Below are positions 33,560 through 42,062 of a stretch of 64,000 bases of DNA, piece after piece (positions within the stretch are counted from its first letter, which is position 1; the number at the start of each line of letters is the position of its first letter). Made by a program: the position numbers and the translations under genes. A model generated the notes under the pieces. That model saw only the letters and a program-made list of their open reading frames with translations. It had not been told where the DNA came from and ran no database searches. The stretch comes from an uncultured Bacteroidota bacterium (GTDB lineage Bacteria > Bacteroidota > Bacteroidia > JADZBD01): contig CALEYQ010000001.1 of assembly GCA_937924855.1 (NCBI GenBank), positions 62,001 through 126,000 on the forward strand, read 5' to 3'.

Positions 33560-34317
33560 GCAAGGGAATTGTTTTTATTACCGGTGCCAGTGCCGGGTTT
33601 GGAAAAGAAACGGCCATCAAGTTTTCAGCTGCAGGTTATTCCGTTATTCTGTGTGCCCGTCGCAGCGAAAAACTGGAAATTCTTAAAATGGAATTAGAAG
33701 GAAAAGGCGGAAGTGCGCTGGTTCTTACCCTGGATGTAAGAAATAAAGAATCGGTTTTTTCGGCCATTGCATCGCTTCCCGAATCCTGGAAAAATATAGA
33801 CATTTTGGTTAATAATGCAGGACTCGCTTCCGGATTGGCTCCCATTGACAAAGGCGATACCGATGACTGGGATAAAATGATTGATACCAATGTAAAGGGA
33901 TTGCTTTACCTCACCCGTGCCGTTTCACCCGGCATGATAGAAAGAGGAGGGGGTCATATTATTAATGTAGGATCCATTGCCGGAAAAGAAGTGTATCCCA
34001 ACGGGAATGTGTATTGCGGCACCAAACACGCCGTTGACGCCATTACGCGGGCAACCCGGATTGATCTGGTTCAATATGGCATTAGGGTATCGGGCATTTG
34101 TCCGGGTTTGGCATAAACCGAATTTTCCATTGTCCGCTTTAAAGGTGATAAAGAAAAAGCAGGAATGGTTTACAAGGGGCTCAAACCCTTAAGCGCCGAA
34201 GATATTGCCGAAACCATTTTCTGGGTCGCTACCCGTCCCGCCCATGTAAATATTCTGGATGTGGTGTTAACCCCCTCTGCTCAGGCCAACTCAACACTTG
34301 TAATCCGGAAAAACTAA
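33556..34317 (+). pseudogene. SDR-family oxidoreductase with in-frame stop codon
   Basis: A short-chain dehydrogenase of 253 codons interrupted at codon 187 by TAA. The first 186 residues contain the NAD(P)-binding TGASAGFG, NNAG at 86-89, Ser140, and YCGTK (Tyr153, Lys157), close to YdfG-type 3-hydroxy-acid dehydrogenases. Directly after the stop the same frame continues with TEFSIVRFKGDKEKA and LKPLSAEDIAETIFWVATRP to a second TAA just before the next gene, which is the normal family ending. A single G-to-T change (GAA to TAA) in the usual ETEFS motif explains it. Either a recent pseudogene, a sequencing error, or a truncated but folded domain. It overlaps the permease by 4 bases. Confidence 0.8.
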
Positions 34318-34320
34318 GCC

Positions 34321-35967
34321 ATGAATAGATTATTTTTTCGTTGTTTCCTCCCCGGTTTATTTTCAGTTCTGGTTTTTGCATCCTGCGGAAAGAAGGAAGC
34401 CGTGGGTCTGATCGTGCATAATGGAATAATTTACACCCTCGATTCTGCCTTTTCCCAGGTGCAGGCCTTTGCCGTTAAGGATGGTAAAATTGTGGGAACC
34501 GGGAGCAGCGAGGAGATGCTGAGCCGATTTTCCGCTAAGGAAAAATTCGATTGCAAAGGAGCGGTAGTGTATCCCGGCTTCATCGATGCGCATTGTCATT
34601 TTCTGAAATATGCCATTGGCCTGGAAAGGCTTGACCTGGTAGGTTGTAAATCATTTAAGGAAGTGTTGGACCGCCTGGTTTCGTATGTGCCGGGCAGCAC
34701 CGAGGAATGGATTCAGGGCAGGGGATGGGACCAGAACTTATGGGAGAACAAATCATTTCCGGTAAAAAATGCCCTCGACAGTTTATTTCCAGATCGTCCC
34801 GTGGTTCTTACCCGTATCGACGGCCATGTGGCCCTTGTGAATTCAAAAGCATTAGCCTTGGCGGGCATCAATGAAAAGACCCGTATTTCGGGCGGGGAAA
34901 TTTTCCTGGAGAAAGGAAAGCCAACGGGCATTCTGGTAGATAATGCGGTGGATTTAGTTACCTCAAAAATTCCCCAACCCGGTTATGAAACCTGGAAAAA
35001 AGTTTTGAGTCGTGCTCAGGAAAATTGTTTTGCAGCGGGATTAACCGGATTGGCAGAGGCGGGCCTGATGCGGGATGAAATAGAACTCATTGAAAAACTT
35101 CAGAGCGAAAGTATTCTCAAGATCAGGATATATGCCATGATTGCCGATTCCGCCCCCAACTTTGAGTATTATTTAAACCGGGGTCCTTATCAAACCGAGC
35201 GCCTGAATGTAAGGTCCTTTAAATTTTACGGCGATGGGGCGCTTGGTTCAAGAGGTGCCTGTCTGATAAAACCCTATAACGACCGCCCCGGGCATTACGG
35301 ATTTTTACTTCGTTCAAAAGCATATTACGATGAGATGGGTCACAAGCTCGCGGCTGCGGGTTTTCAGATGAACACCCATTGCATTGGCGATTCTGCGGTA
35401 AGGCTGATGACGGATTTATACGGACATATACTGGGAAAAAACAACGATGCCCGCTGGCGCATAGAGCATTGCCAGGTGGTGCATCCGGAGGATTTAAAAA
35501 ACTTCCGTGAGTTTGGTATCATTCCTTCCATTCAGCCCACGCATGCCACTTCCGATATGGAATGGGTTCCGGCCCGTTTGGGAAATGAAAGGACTTTAAC
35601 TTCGTATGCGTATAAAGAATTGCTGGGTGCTGCAGGCAGGGTAGCTTTGGGAACCGATTTTCCGGTGGAGCGGATTTATCCTCTGGAAACTTTTTATGCT
35701 GCGGTATTCCGGAAAACCACGGGTGGAAATCCTCCCGGAGGATTTCAGCCAGGGAATGCACTCAGCAGGGAGGAGGCATTGAAGGGAATTACCATTTGGG
35801 CGGCTTATGCAAATTTTGAGGAAAAGGTAAAAGGTTCATTGGAGCAGGGGAAATGGGCAGACTTTGTGGTTTTAGACAAAGATTTAATGAGTGCCGGGGA
35901 GGAGGAAATTTTGAAGGCCCGGATATTGTACACTTACCTGAACGGAGAATTGGTTTACGGGCAATGA
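34321..35967 (+). CDS. YtcJ-like amidohydrolase, predicted lipoprotein
   Basis: A 548-residue metal-dependent hydrolase of the amidohydrolase 3 group. The N-terminal signal ends in a lipobox with Cys22 (LVFASC), so it is probably anchored to a membrane, facing the periplasm. The metal motif is FIDAHCHF (His91, His93); further signatures are GRGWDQNLWE, FYGDGALGSRGA, and HCIGDSAV with WRIEHCQVVHP and TDFPVERIYPL. Substrates of this family are usually unknown N-acyl or cyclic amides. It starts 3 bases after the SDR's second stop and overlaps the next gene by 4 bases, so permease, SDR, hydrolase and barrel form one unit, suggesting import and breakdown of an amide compound. Confidence 0.85.
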   Translation: MNRLFFRCFLPGLFSVLVFASCGKKEAVGLIVHNGIIYTLDSAFSQVQAFAVKDGKIVGTGSSEEMLSRFSAKEKFDCKGAVVYPGFIDAHCHFLKYAIGLERLDLVGCKSFKEVLDRLVSYVPGSTEEWIQGRGWDQNLWENKSFPVKNALDSLFPDRPVVLTRIDGHVALVNSKALALAGINEKTRISGGEIFLEKGKPTGILVDNAVDLVTSKIPQPGYETWKKVLSRAQENCFAAGLTGLAEAGLMRDEIELIEKLQSESILKIRIYAMIADSAPNFEYYLNRGPYQTERLNVRSFKFYGDGALGSRGACLIKPYNDRPGHYGFLLRSKAYYDEMGHKLAAAGFQMNTHCIGDSAVRLMTDLYGHILGKNNDARWRIEHCQVVHPEDLKNFREFGIIPSIQPTHATSDMEWVPARLGNERTLTSYAYKELLGAAGRVALGTDFPVERIYPLETFYAAVFRKTTGGNPPGGFQPGNALSREEALKGITIWAAYANFEEKVKGSLEQGKWADFVVLDKDLMSAGEEEILKARILYTYLNGELVYGQ

Positions 35968-36701
35968 GGAAATTATTTGTTTTATTTTTTTTAGGATTGG
36001 GGTTGACGGGGTTAGATGCGCAAACCCTTGGAGGAGATGTTATAGTTCCGCCCAAGGATATTATTTTCAGAACCCGTTTGGGTTTAATGCCCACGCTGAT
36101 TTTTTATAAGAATCAGAAAGAGTACACGGCCAATACCCGTCCGGGTCAGGGTTTGGGATTATCCTTGCGGGGGGAGATAACTTTTAAGAAGAGGGACAGG
36201 TTAAAGTTGATGATGGGAGCCGATTATCTGGCACAGAAGATGAATTTCGACAGTTATTACAATCCATATTTTTACGATTTAAATTTCAAGTATCACCACC
36301 GGCTTATCATTCATCAATTGGTAATACCGTTTTTGTTAAAGCGGAGTTTTGGTGATGAGGACAATCAGATAAACATATTTTACATTCAGGGGGGCTGGGC
36401 TTTTCGGGCCTTGATGGGGGCACATGTAAAGGTAACGGACAAGGAGCAGGATGCGGTGGAGTGGAGGGGTTTTTCGGATTTATCGCTGGAGCATAATTTT
36501 ATTTTAGATGGCGGGGGAGGCAGTTTTATGGGTGGCTTTGGCATAGAGCACAAGACCAGTCAGGATTTCCGCAAGTCGGTATTTTTTGAAGTTCAGTTAC
36601 GTCATCATCTGAGCCGTGTTTATTACACCGGCAACAATTTGTCCAACAAAATCAAGTTTAAAGACACCCACCTTATGTTTACGATAGGGAAGGAGTTTTG
36701 A
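35964..36701 (+). CDS. Small outer-membrane beta-barrel protein
   Basis: The 245-residue product starts at the ATG at 35964, overlapping the amidohydrolase stop (ATGA), and has a signal peptide MRKLFVLFFLGLGLTGLDAQ. The rest shows alternating beta strands (RLGLMPTLIFYKNQ, GLGLSLRGEITF, FYIQGGWAFRALMG) and ends in Phe (MFTIGKEF), the C-terminal barrel signature. It is therefore likely an outer-membrane barrel of porin-like or assembly-family type. As the last gene of the permease operon it could help take up the hydrolase substrate, but this is inference from position. Confidence 0.65.
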   Translation: MRKLFVLFFLGLGLTGLDAQTLGGDVIVPPKDIIFRTRLGLMPTLIFYKNQKEYTANTRPGQGLGLSLRGEITFKKRDRLKLMMGADYLAQKMNFDSYYNPYFYDLNFKYHHRLIIHQLVIPFLLKRSFGDEDNQINIFYIQGGWAFRALMGAHVKVTDKEQDAVEWRGFSDLSLEHNFILDGGGGSFMGGFGIEHKTSQDFRKSVFFEVQLRHHLSRVYYTGNNLSNKIKFKDTHLMFTIGKEF

Positions 36702-37049
36702 TGTTGGGGGGCTGACGCTCGCTTCGCTTCGGTTAGGTTTCGCGTTTTTTTCTTTGTTTTATTGTGCTCAAACTCCCGAATGCATAATAATCCTGGGCGC
36801 TCAGCAAGTCTGCCATGAAGTTTCAATTACCCCGTTCGAGCCTACATCAATCGGCTTCCTTTGATCGGAAACTACGGCTAAAACATTGCCCAAATGATTA
36901 CTCATTTCATAGGATCTGTGTCCACAACTGTCGGTAAAAAACTGGGTGGGAGCGGTGGCGGTACTCATGTCAAGCTTGTTGTTTAACATTCCAACTCTGG
37001 CGCTATTGCATGGTTATTAATGATATCCCTTGAAAAACAAAACATCCAC
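36702..37049. other. Intergenic stretch holding only an Rhs remnant
   Basis: No intact gene is visible. The minus-strand Rhs-core remnant covers most of it. The first 30 bases are a G-rich run followed by a CGCTCGCTTCGCTTCGG segment, with no terminator-like stem and T tract. Confidence 0.6.
36733..37013 (-). pseudogene. Rhs-repeat core remnant, frameshifted
   Basis: Reading the minus strand from an upstream stop, the sequence gives SARVGMLNNKLDM, then SYEMSNHLGNVLAVVSD, both hallmarks of the Rhs/YD-repeat associated core of Bacteroidota. After VIETS the frame shifts; the continuation is in another frame as LLSAQDYYAFGSLS, matching the conserved Rhs 'DYYPFGM' core, and soon ends. It has no start, no repeat barrel and no toxin domain, so it is a decayed fragment of a once larger Rhs protein. 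It lies directly downstream of the tandem AAA+ gene on the same strand. Confidence 0.65.
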
Positions 37050-39689
37050 CTAATACTGAAACCCCAGCTTTGAACCCTTACCCTTTGTTTCGGGTATGAT
37101 AAACTCATCTACATCATCGTAGGTAAGGGTTCCTAATACCTCCGGCGTGCGCTGAGCAGCCTCCAAAGTGGCCATCCTCAAATGCTGCTTCTTTACACCG
37201 GCACCTATCACCTGTCGCACAACCCGCGCATTACCAAAGTGCTTGTCGCGGTTCTCATACAAGGCCGAAAAATAATTTTCCAAATGCTCCCTTGCCGCAG
37301 GATCTGGCTGTAACCTTTCCCTCGATAACATACTCAAAGCTATTCGCATCATGTCTTCCGGTACATAATCCTCGAAATGAAAGGTTCGGTCAAAACGCGA
37401 TTTTAAGCCGGGGTTCGATTCAATAAACTCCTGCATGTTCTGCGTATATCCTGCCACTATCACCCCAAACTGACCCCGGTTGTCCTCCATCCTTTTTAAT
37501 ATTACCTGGATGGCCTCCTGCCCGAAATCGTTCGACGATGACCGCGAGGGACTCAAACCATAAGCCTCGTCAATAAATAAAATGCCACCCATGGCATCGT
37601 TAATGCGCTCCGAAGTTTTTATGGCAGTCTGACCTACATAACCCGCTACCAATCCCTCCCGGTCTACTTCCACCAAATGACCCCGCTCCAGAATGCCCAA
37701 CCCCCGGTAAATTTTTGCAATGATCCTCGCTACCGTTGTTTTTCCGGTACCGGGATTTCCGGTAAACACACTGTGCAATGAAAATTTATTCAATATGTCA
37801 CGACCGGTCTCCTGATAAAAGCGTACCAGCTTCACCAACTCATTTATTTCTTCCTTAATTCCGGTTAAACCTACCAGTTCATTCAATTCGTCAAGGCTGT
37901 CCTTCAAAGCCCGCTCGTCAATCTTTAATTTTAGTTCTTTTTTGCCCTTGCCGGCAAATACCTGGTGGATGTCGTTGGGAAGGAGTAAACTCAATTCCTC
38001 CGGTGCCAGACTGTTTAAATCGGGATGGGCCATCAAACGAATGCCCATGTTCATCTTGGCCTCGGTAATAACCGCATTGGCAAAACGGGCATTTCCGAAT
38101 GTTTTGTCCCGCGAACGGTAGGCTTCGGTAAAATATTGTTTCAGTATCTCCCGGCATTCTTCATTTAAACTCAAATGGTTTTTTACAGCCGCCGAATCGG
38201 CAATGGAAACCAACTCCTCCGGTAAATAGTCAGGGAAATGATAATAATACGATATCCGGCTCCGAATGCCCGGATTTGAAGCCGTGAAGTTTTCCATTTC
38301 CTTGGGATAACCTGCGTACATTATGGCAATGTCTCCCTTCCCGTCGCTCATTTCCTTTAATAATATCTCGATTACCTCTTTCCCGAAATCATTGCTGTCG
38401 TCTTTGCCGCGTGTAAGCGCATAGGCCTCATCCACAAATAATATTCCACCGCGGGCCTCCTCAATTACTTTTTTAACACGGGGCGCCGTCTGACCAATAT
38501 ACTGTGCAACAAGGTCGGAGCGGTCAACTTCCTTTACATGTCCCTTTGATAACAAGCCCATAGACTTATAAATTTTGCCAAGCAACCTCACCACCGTTGT
38601 TTTTCCCGTGCCGGGATTTCCGGTAAACACGCTGTGCAGGGAAATTTTTGAATTGTCCTCGAATCCTTTTTCCTTCCTGATTTTTATAAAGTTCAGGTAA
38701 TTGATGTTTTTCCTGATTTCGGTTTTTATTTCCTCCAGGCCGGTTAAGCTGTCGAGCTCCTTCAGGGCATCTTCCAGACTGGCGGGTTCACTGGCAGTAT
38801 TGGCGGCCGGCTTTGAAGTTTTAGCGGCACCTGCTTCCAGGGCCTGATCCAGCGTGAAAATTATTTCAGGGTCGCCCTCGGTAAACTGATCTTCAGTCGT
38901 GGTAAACGGAACTATGGCAATCAGGGTGTCCATAAATACCAGTTCCACCGTGTACTTTTCGTCTTTCCAGATGCCGGGAGTGGCACGACCCCATCCTGCA
39001 TGAAAGGTTACTATCTGGTCCTGCGATCCCTTTTTTACATAGTTAACACGACTGTCTTGCCCCTTGGGCTGTCGCGCATCATCGAAAAAGTTGAAAAACA
39101 CTTCGCAGAAATAATCCTTTTCGGTTTTTACCCTGATGTTCAGTTCTACCCAAATGTATTTGGAGTCTTTCCGGGAAAACTCTTTTAAATATTTTTTGCT
39201 GGTGTTTTTGTTTTCGTTCTCATCGCCCTCATACATCCTTACCGAATCAATTTCAAAATAAGGGTTGCTGTCTTTGGTAACCCGGCCCACTTCTTCCACA
39301 TAAAATTTCCTGCTGCCAACCAGCTCATTGTCTATATAGGCTTCCCATAAATAATCTCCCCTTTTCCAAAAGGTTCCCAAAGTAGCATTGCCCCAGCCAT
39401 CGCGGAGGTACACAATATTTTCGTCGGTTTTTATGATTCTTTTGGTTTCCAGGGAGCAAAGCTCGGTTCTTTTTTCACCGTCCAGGGAAAAGCACTTTAA
39501 AAGGGCATTTACTTCCCATTCTTCTTCATCGAATAATTTATTGAAGAAGCTGAATTCAACCCGGATGTAATCGGTTTCCTCGCGGTCGTATACGGTGCGG
39601 TACTTTTTGGTGCTTTCTGCCATCCACTCATCGGAACCGTAAACTTTCAGGTCGCGGAACTTGTAATTTTTAAAGGCTTTTTCTGACAC
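37050..39689 (-). CDS. Tandem CbbX-type AAA+ ATPase with duplicated N-terminal module
   Basis: An 879-residue protein with two AAA+ domains of CbbX/CfxQ (SpoVK-like) type: Walker A GNPGTGKTT at 357-365 and 644-652, Walker B GGILFVDEAY (414-423) and GGILFIDEAY (701-710), and arginine-finger segments GIRSRI and GLKSRF. Before them, residues 1-267 hold two copies of a beta-rich module; each ends in a shared pattern, DGWGNATLG.W (about 97-108) and AGWGRATPG.W (about 231-241). An Ala/Ser-rich linker (about 285-305) joins them. CbbX-type AAA+ proteins remodel partner proteins. The N-terminal modules are unlike anything I can name and probably bind the substrate. Start is GTG. Neighbours are an Rhs remnant and an LRR/OMP pair; true partners unknown. 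Confidence 0.8.
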   Translation of the reverse strand: MSEKAFKNYKFRDLKVYGSDEWMAESTKKYRTVYDREETDYIRVEFSFFNKLFDEEEWEVNALLKCFSLDGEKRTELCSLETKRIIKTDENIVYLRDGWGNATLGTFWKRGDYLWEAYIDNELVGSRKFYVEEVGRVTKDSNPYFEIDSVRMYEGDENENKNTSKKYLKEFSRKDSKYIWVELNIRVKTEKDYFCEVFFNFFDDARQPKGQDSRVNYVKKGSQDQIVTFHAGWGRATPGIWKDEKYTVELVFMDTLIAIVPFTTTEDQFTEGDPEIIFTLDQALEAGAAKTSKPAANTASEPASLEDALKELDSLTGLEEIKTEIRKNINYLNFIKIRKEKGFEDNSKISLHSVFTGNPGTGKTTVVRLLGKIYKSMGLLSKGHVKEVDRSDLVAQYIGQTAPRVKKVIEEARGGILFVDEAYALTRGKDDSNDFGKEVIEILLKEMSDGKGDIAIMYAGYPKEMENFTASNPGIRSRISYYYHFPDYLPEELVSIADSAAVKNHLSLNEECREILKQYFTEAYRSRDKTFGNARFANAVITEAKMNMGIRLMAHPDLNSLAPEELSLLLPNDIHQVFAGKGKKELKLKIDERALKDSLDELNELVGLTGIKEEINELVKLVRFYQETGRDILNKFSLHSVFTGNPGTGKTTVARIIAKIYRGLGILERGHLVEVDREGLVAGYVGQTAIKTSERINDAMGGILFIDEAYGLSPSRSSSNDFGQEAIQVILKRMEDNRGQFGVIVAGYTQNMQEFIESNPGLKSRFDRTFHFEDYVPEDMMRIALSMLSRERLQPDPAAREHLENYFSALYENRDKHFGNARVVRQVIGAGVKKQHLRMATLEAAQRTPEVLGTLTYDDVDEFIIPETKGKGSKLGFQY

Positions 39690-39745
39690 AGGAAATGGTT
39701 TTTTCGGTTTGGGAAAAAGGAAAACCTAAAATAAGAAAAATGGGT

Positions 39746-40633
39746 TTATTGCAAAAGAATTTTACAGCCCCGGGGCAATAAAACCTTTAAAATTTCCACC
39801 TGAGCCGGGTCAACAGGATTTCCACGCAGATCCAGGGTCTTTAAATTGGTAAGAAAGCAGATCTCATCCGGAAAACGGCTTATGTTATTCCCCCTTAAGG
39901 AGAGGTATTCCAGTTGGTTGAGGTAGCAAACTTCACGCGGAAAAGCCTGTATCCGGTTCATGTCCAGTTCCAGAATTTTTAATTTTTTCAGTTTTCCAAT
40001 ACAGCCGGGAATGTGACTGAACCGGCAATTGATGAGGGTGAGATTTTCAAGCTGGCTCAGCTTCCCGAAGTTGTCGGGCAGTGAATCCAAATTTACCTGA
40101 TACAGTAATATATCCTTCAATGCACTCAAATATGCAATGCTGGATGGGAGCCGGAATGTGTCGCTGGAATTTTGCTGAATGTTCAGCATTTTTAATTTGG
40201 AAAGGTAGGCGATGTCGGAAGGAAGTGAGTCGAATTTGCATTGGTTTAATTCGAGATACATCAGGGTTTGCCAGTTTTCTATGCCACGGGGAAGTGATTT
40301 AAGTGGATTGTTCCGGGATGAGAAAAAGATAAGTGAGTTGAGTTGTGAAAAAGCCTCGGGCAAAGCTTCGCATCCGTTAGATTCCATTTTAAGAACCTGT
40401 AATTTGGATATAGCGGCAATTTTCTGGTCTATTTTATGGGTATCAGCCAGGGCTCCCTCCAGATGCAGTTTGTAGCAGGCACTCCCGGCTTTGTAAGCCG
40501 TCTTAAGATCGGAATAAACGGGGGTTCCCACCGGACCCAAAAGGGAAAAGGGAGAACGGAAAATGTCCTGGGCATGGGAAAATCCTGAAAGGAAAAATAC
40601 AATCAGAAAAAGCAGGGCAGGGGTCTTTCTCAT
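39746..40633 (-). CDS. Secreted leucine-rich-repeat protein
   Basis: The 295-residue protein starts with a signal peptide (MRKTPALLFLIVFFLSGFSHAQ). It then has about nine leucine-rich repeats of about 23 residues, of the bacterial LP.sI/l type, such as LMYLELNQCKFDSLPSDIAYL, LEYLSLRGNNISRFPDEICFL and LKTLDLRGNPVDP. It ends in a short cap (LLPRGCKILLQ). LRR curved solenoids bind proteins, and this one should act in the periplasm or at the surface. Its ATG shares one base with the stop of the upstream outer-membrane protein (TAATG), so the two are co-translated. The partner is unknown. Confidence 0.82.
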   Translation of the reverse strand: MRKTPALLFLIVFFLSGFSHAQDIFRSPFSLLGPVGTPVYSDLKTAYKAGSACYKLHLEGALADTHKIDQKIAAISKLQVLKMESNGCEALPEAFSQLNSLIFFSSRNNPLKSLPRGIENWQTLMYLELNQCKFDSLPSDIAYLSKLKMLNIQQNSSDTFRLPSSIAYLSALKDILLYQVNLDSLPDNFGKLSQLENLTLINCRFSHIPGCIGKLKKLKILELDMNRIQAFPREVCYLNQLEYLSLRGNNISRFPDEICFLTNLKTLDLRGNPVDPAQVEILKVLLPRGCKILLQ

Positions 40634-41181
40634 TAAAATCCTATTACAATTCCTCCTCTGATAATGGGATTTGGATATGGATAAAACGGGTCGTCATGCA
40701 CATTCCACAAGGCGGTAAGAACCAGGGCTGAACTTCCCCCCAGTCGCTGGCTGATGCCTCCTCCCAATAAAATACCGGTGGTGTTAATCCGGTCGCGGGT
40801 GAAGGGCGAAAATTGTCCGTTGAGCCATTCGTATTCGGCATGGCCGAACAGAAACTCAATGGGATAATAGCGGGCAAAGGTGCGGGCTCCGTAAATATGT
40901 GTTTTGAAGGTGCTTTGGGAATGCCGGAAGGCATAATACATATAGGTGCCTCCCACGCCGTAAATAAATTTGTCGGTTATTTTGTAGCCGATAATGGGGC
41001 TTATGTCAACCACGGTGATGGTTCCAAACGAGGCCCCAAGGTTCCCACCGGTAACAATACGGTCTTTCGACCAAAATTGCGATTTTGCCTTTGGCTTCGG
41101 GTGCCGGGGTTCCTGATCCTGGGCAAATACAGGGGTATTTAGCACCAGAAAAAGGACGAGGCTCCGAATGAGAATTTTCAT
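40633..41181 (-). CDS. Small outer-membrane protein, beta-barrel-like
   Basis: A 182-residue product from the ATG at 41181: signal peptide MKILIRSLVLFLVLNTPVFAQ, then a basic segment (RHPKPKAKSQFWSKD). About eight predicted beta strands follow with the Gly-rich GGNLGASFGTITVVDISPIIGY opening seen in small outer-membrane barrels, ending IRGGIVIGF with a terminal Phe. I place the start here rather than at 41217 because the upstream residues (MKGKKFFPKLER) break the signal-peptide pattern. It is translationally coupled to the LRR gene. Ligand unknown. Confidence 0.65.
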   Translation of the reverse strand: MKILIRSLVLFLVLNTPVFAQDQEPRHPKPKAKSQFWSKDRIVTGGNLGASFGTITVVDISPIIGYKITDKFIYGVGGTYMYYAFRHSQSTFKTHIYGARTFARYYPIEFLFGHAEYEWLNGQFSPFTRDRINTTGILLGGGISQRLGGSSALVLTALWNVHDDPFYPYPNPIIRGGIVIGF

Positions 41182-41251
41182 GCGTTCTAATTTAGGAAAA
41201 AACTTCTTCCCTTTCATACAACCGCAAATCCTGTGCCCATTTGTAATTTCT

Positions 41252-41259
41252 TATTTTTG
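41252..41259 (+). promoter_or_regulatory. -7 box for SDR gene
   Basis: TATTTTTG, 5 bases before the ATG at 41265, so the mRNA is likely leaderless. Confidence 0.5.
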
Positions 41260-41264
41260 TATTT

Positions 41265-42062
41265 ATGAACATTGTTATTTCCGGCGCTTCTTCAGGCATT
41301 GGCTTCCATACGGCACTGGAACTGGCCCGTAGGGGTCATCATGTGCTGGCTTTTTCCCGATCTGCCGTAAAGCTGGAAAAGCTAAAAGCGCTTTCTTCTA
41401 ATCGTGGGAACCCCGGAAAAATTACGGTGCTCCCCTTCGATCTTGCCTACGGCGATATTCCCGGTTTCGTGGAAAATGCCATCAAACCGGTGTTTGAAAG
41501 GGTGGATGTGTTGATTAATAATGCCGGAAGTCTGATCAATAAACCTTTTGCAGAGACCAGTGACGCTGAACTCGAAAAGGTTTTCAGGGTTAATTTTATG
41601 GGTGTTTTTTCCCTTATCCGTTCCCTTTTGCCACTTATGGAAGGGGGTCGCATAGCCCAGGAGGGAAATACTATTTCTGCCGCGGCCGGTGAGGTAATGG
41701 GACAACGACTGGGAGCTGCTGTAAAGGTATCGGGTCAATACCTGAGCTCCATTATTAATATCGGCAGCATAGGGGGAATTTCCGGTTCCCAGAAATTTCC
41801 GGGTTTGTCGGCCTATTCTTCTTCGAAAGGTGCGCTTTCCATTCTTTCGGAAGTGCTGGCTGTTGAACTTGAGGAAAAGGGAATTTCTGTGAATTGCCTG
41901 GCCTTGGGAGCCGTTCAGACTGAGATGTTACAGGAAGCTTTTCCCGGTTATCAGGCAAAGCAATCGCCGGAAATCATGGGCGATTTTATTGCTGATTTTG
42001 TGGAAAAAGGAAGCCGGGTGTTTAATGGTAAAACAATCCCGGTCTCCGTTTCAAATCCCTAA
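41265..42062 (+). CDS. SDR-family oxidoreductase with an internal insertion
   Basis: A 265-residue short-chain dehydrogenase: NAD(P) motif SGASSGIG near the N-terminus, NNAG at 85-88, catalytic Ser168 (INIGS), and YSSSKG (Tyr184, Lys188). Residues about 127-159 (GGRIAQEGNTISAAAGEVM and on) form an insertion of about 33 residues directly before the strand that carries the catalytic serine; normal relatives go straight from PLM to SSIINIGS. The insertion is in frame and without repeats. The substrate is unknown. It ends exactly where convergent carA ends, with no space for a terminator. Confidence 0.83.
   Translation: MNIVISGASSGIGFHTALELARRGHHVLAFSRSAVKLEKLKALSSNRGNPGKITVLPFDLAYGDIPGFVENAIKPVFERVDVLINNAGSLINKPFAETSDAELEKVFRVNFMGVFSLIRSLLPLMEGGRIAQEGNTISAAAGEVMGQRLGAAVKVSGQYLSSIINIGSIGGISGSQKFPGLSAYSSSKGALSILSEVLAVELEEKGISVNCLALGAVQTEMLQEAFPGYQAKQSPEIMGDFIADFVEKGSRVFNGKTIPVSVSNP

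Noticed and set aside
36702..36735. Terminator after the outer-membrane barrel gene
   Set aside because: G-run and CGCTTCG repeats do not form a stem followed by a T tract.
39746..41181. Anti-phage defence module made of AAA+, LRR and membrane protein
   Set aside because: LRR and OMP both carry signal peptides for export, unlike defence proteins acting in the cytoplasm; no nuclease or toxin domain seen.
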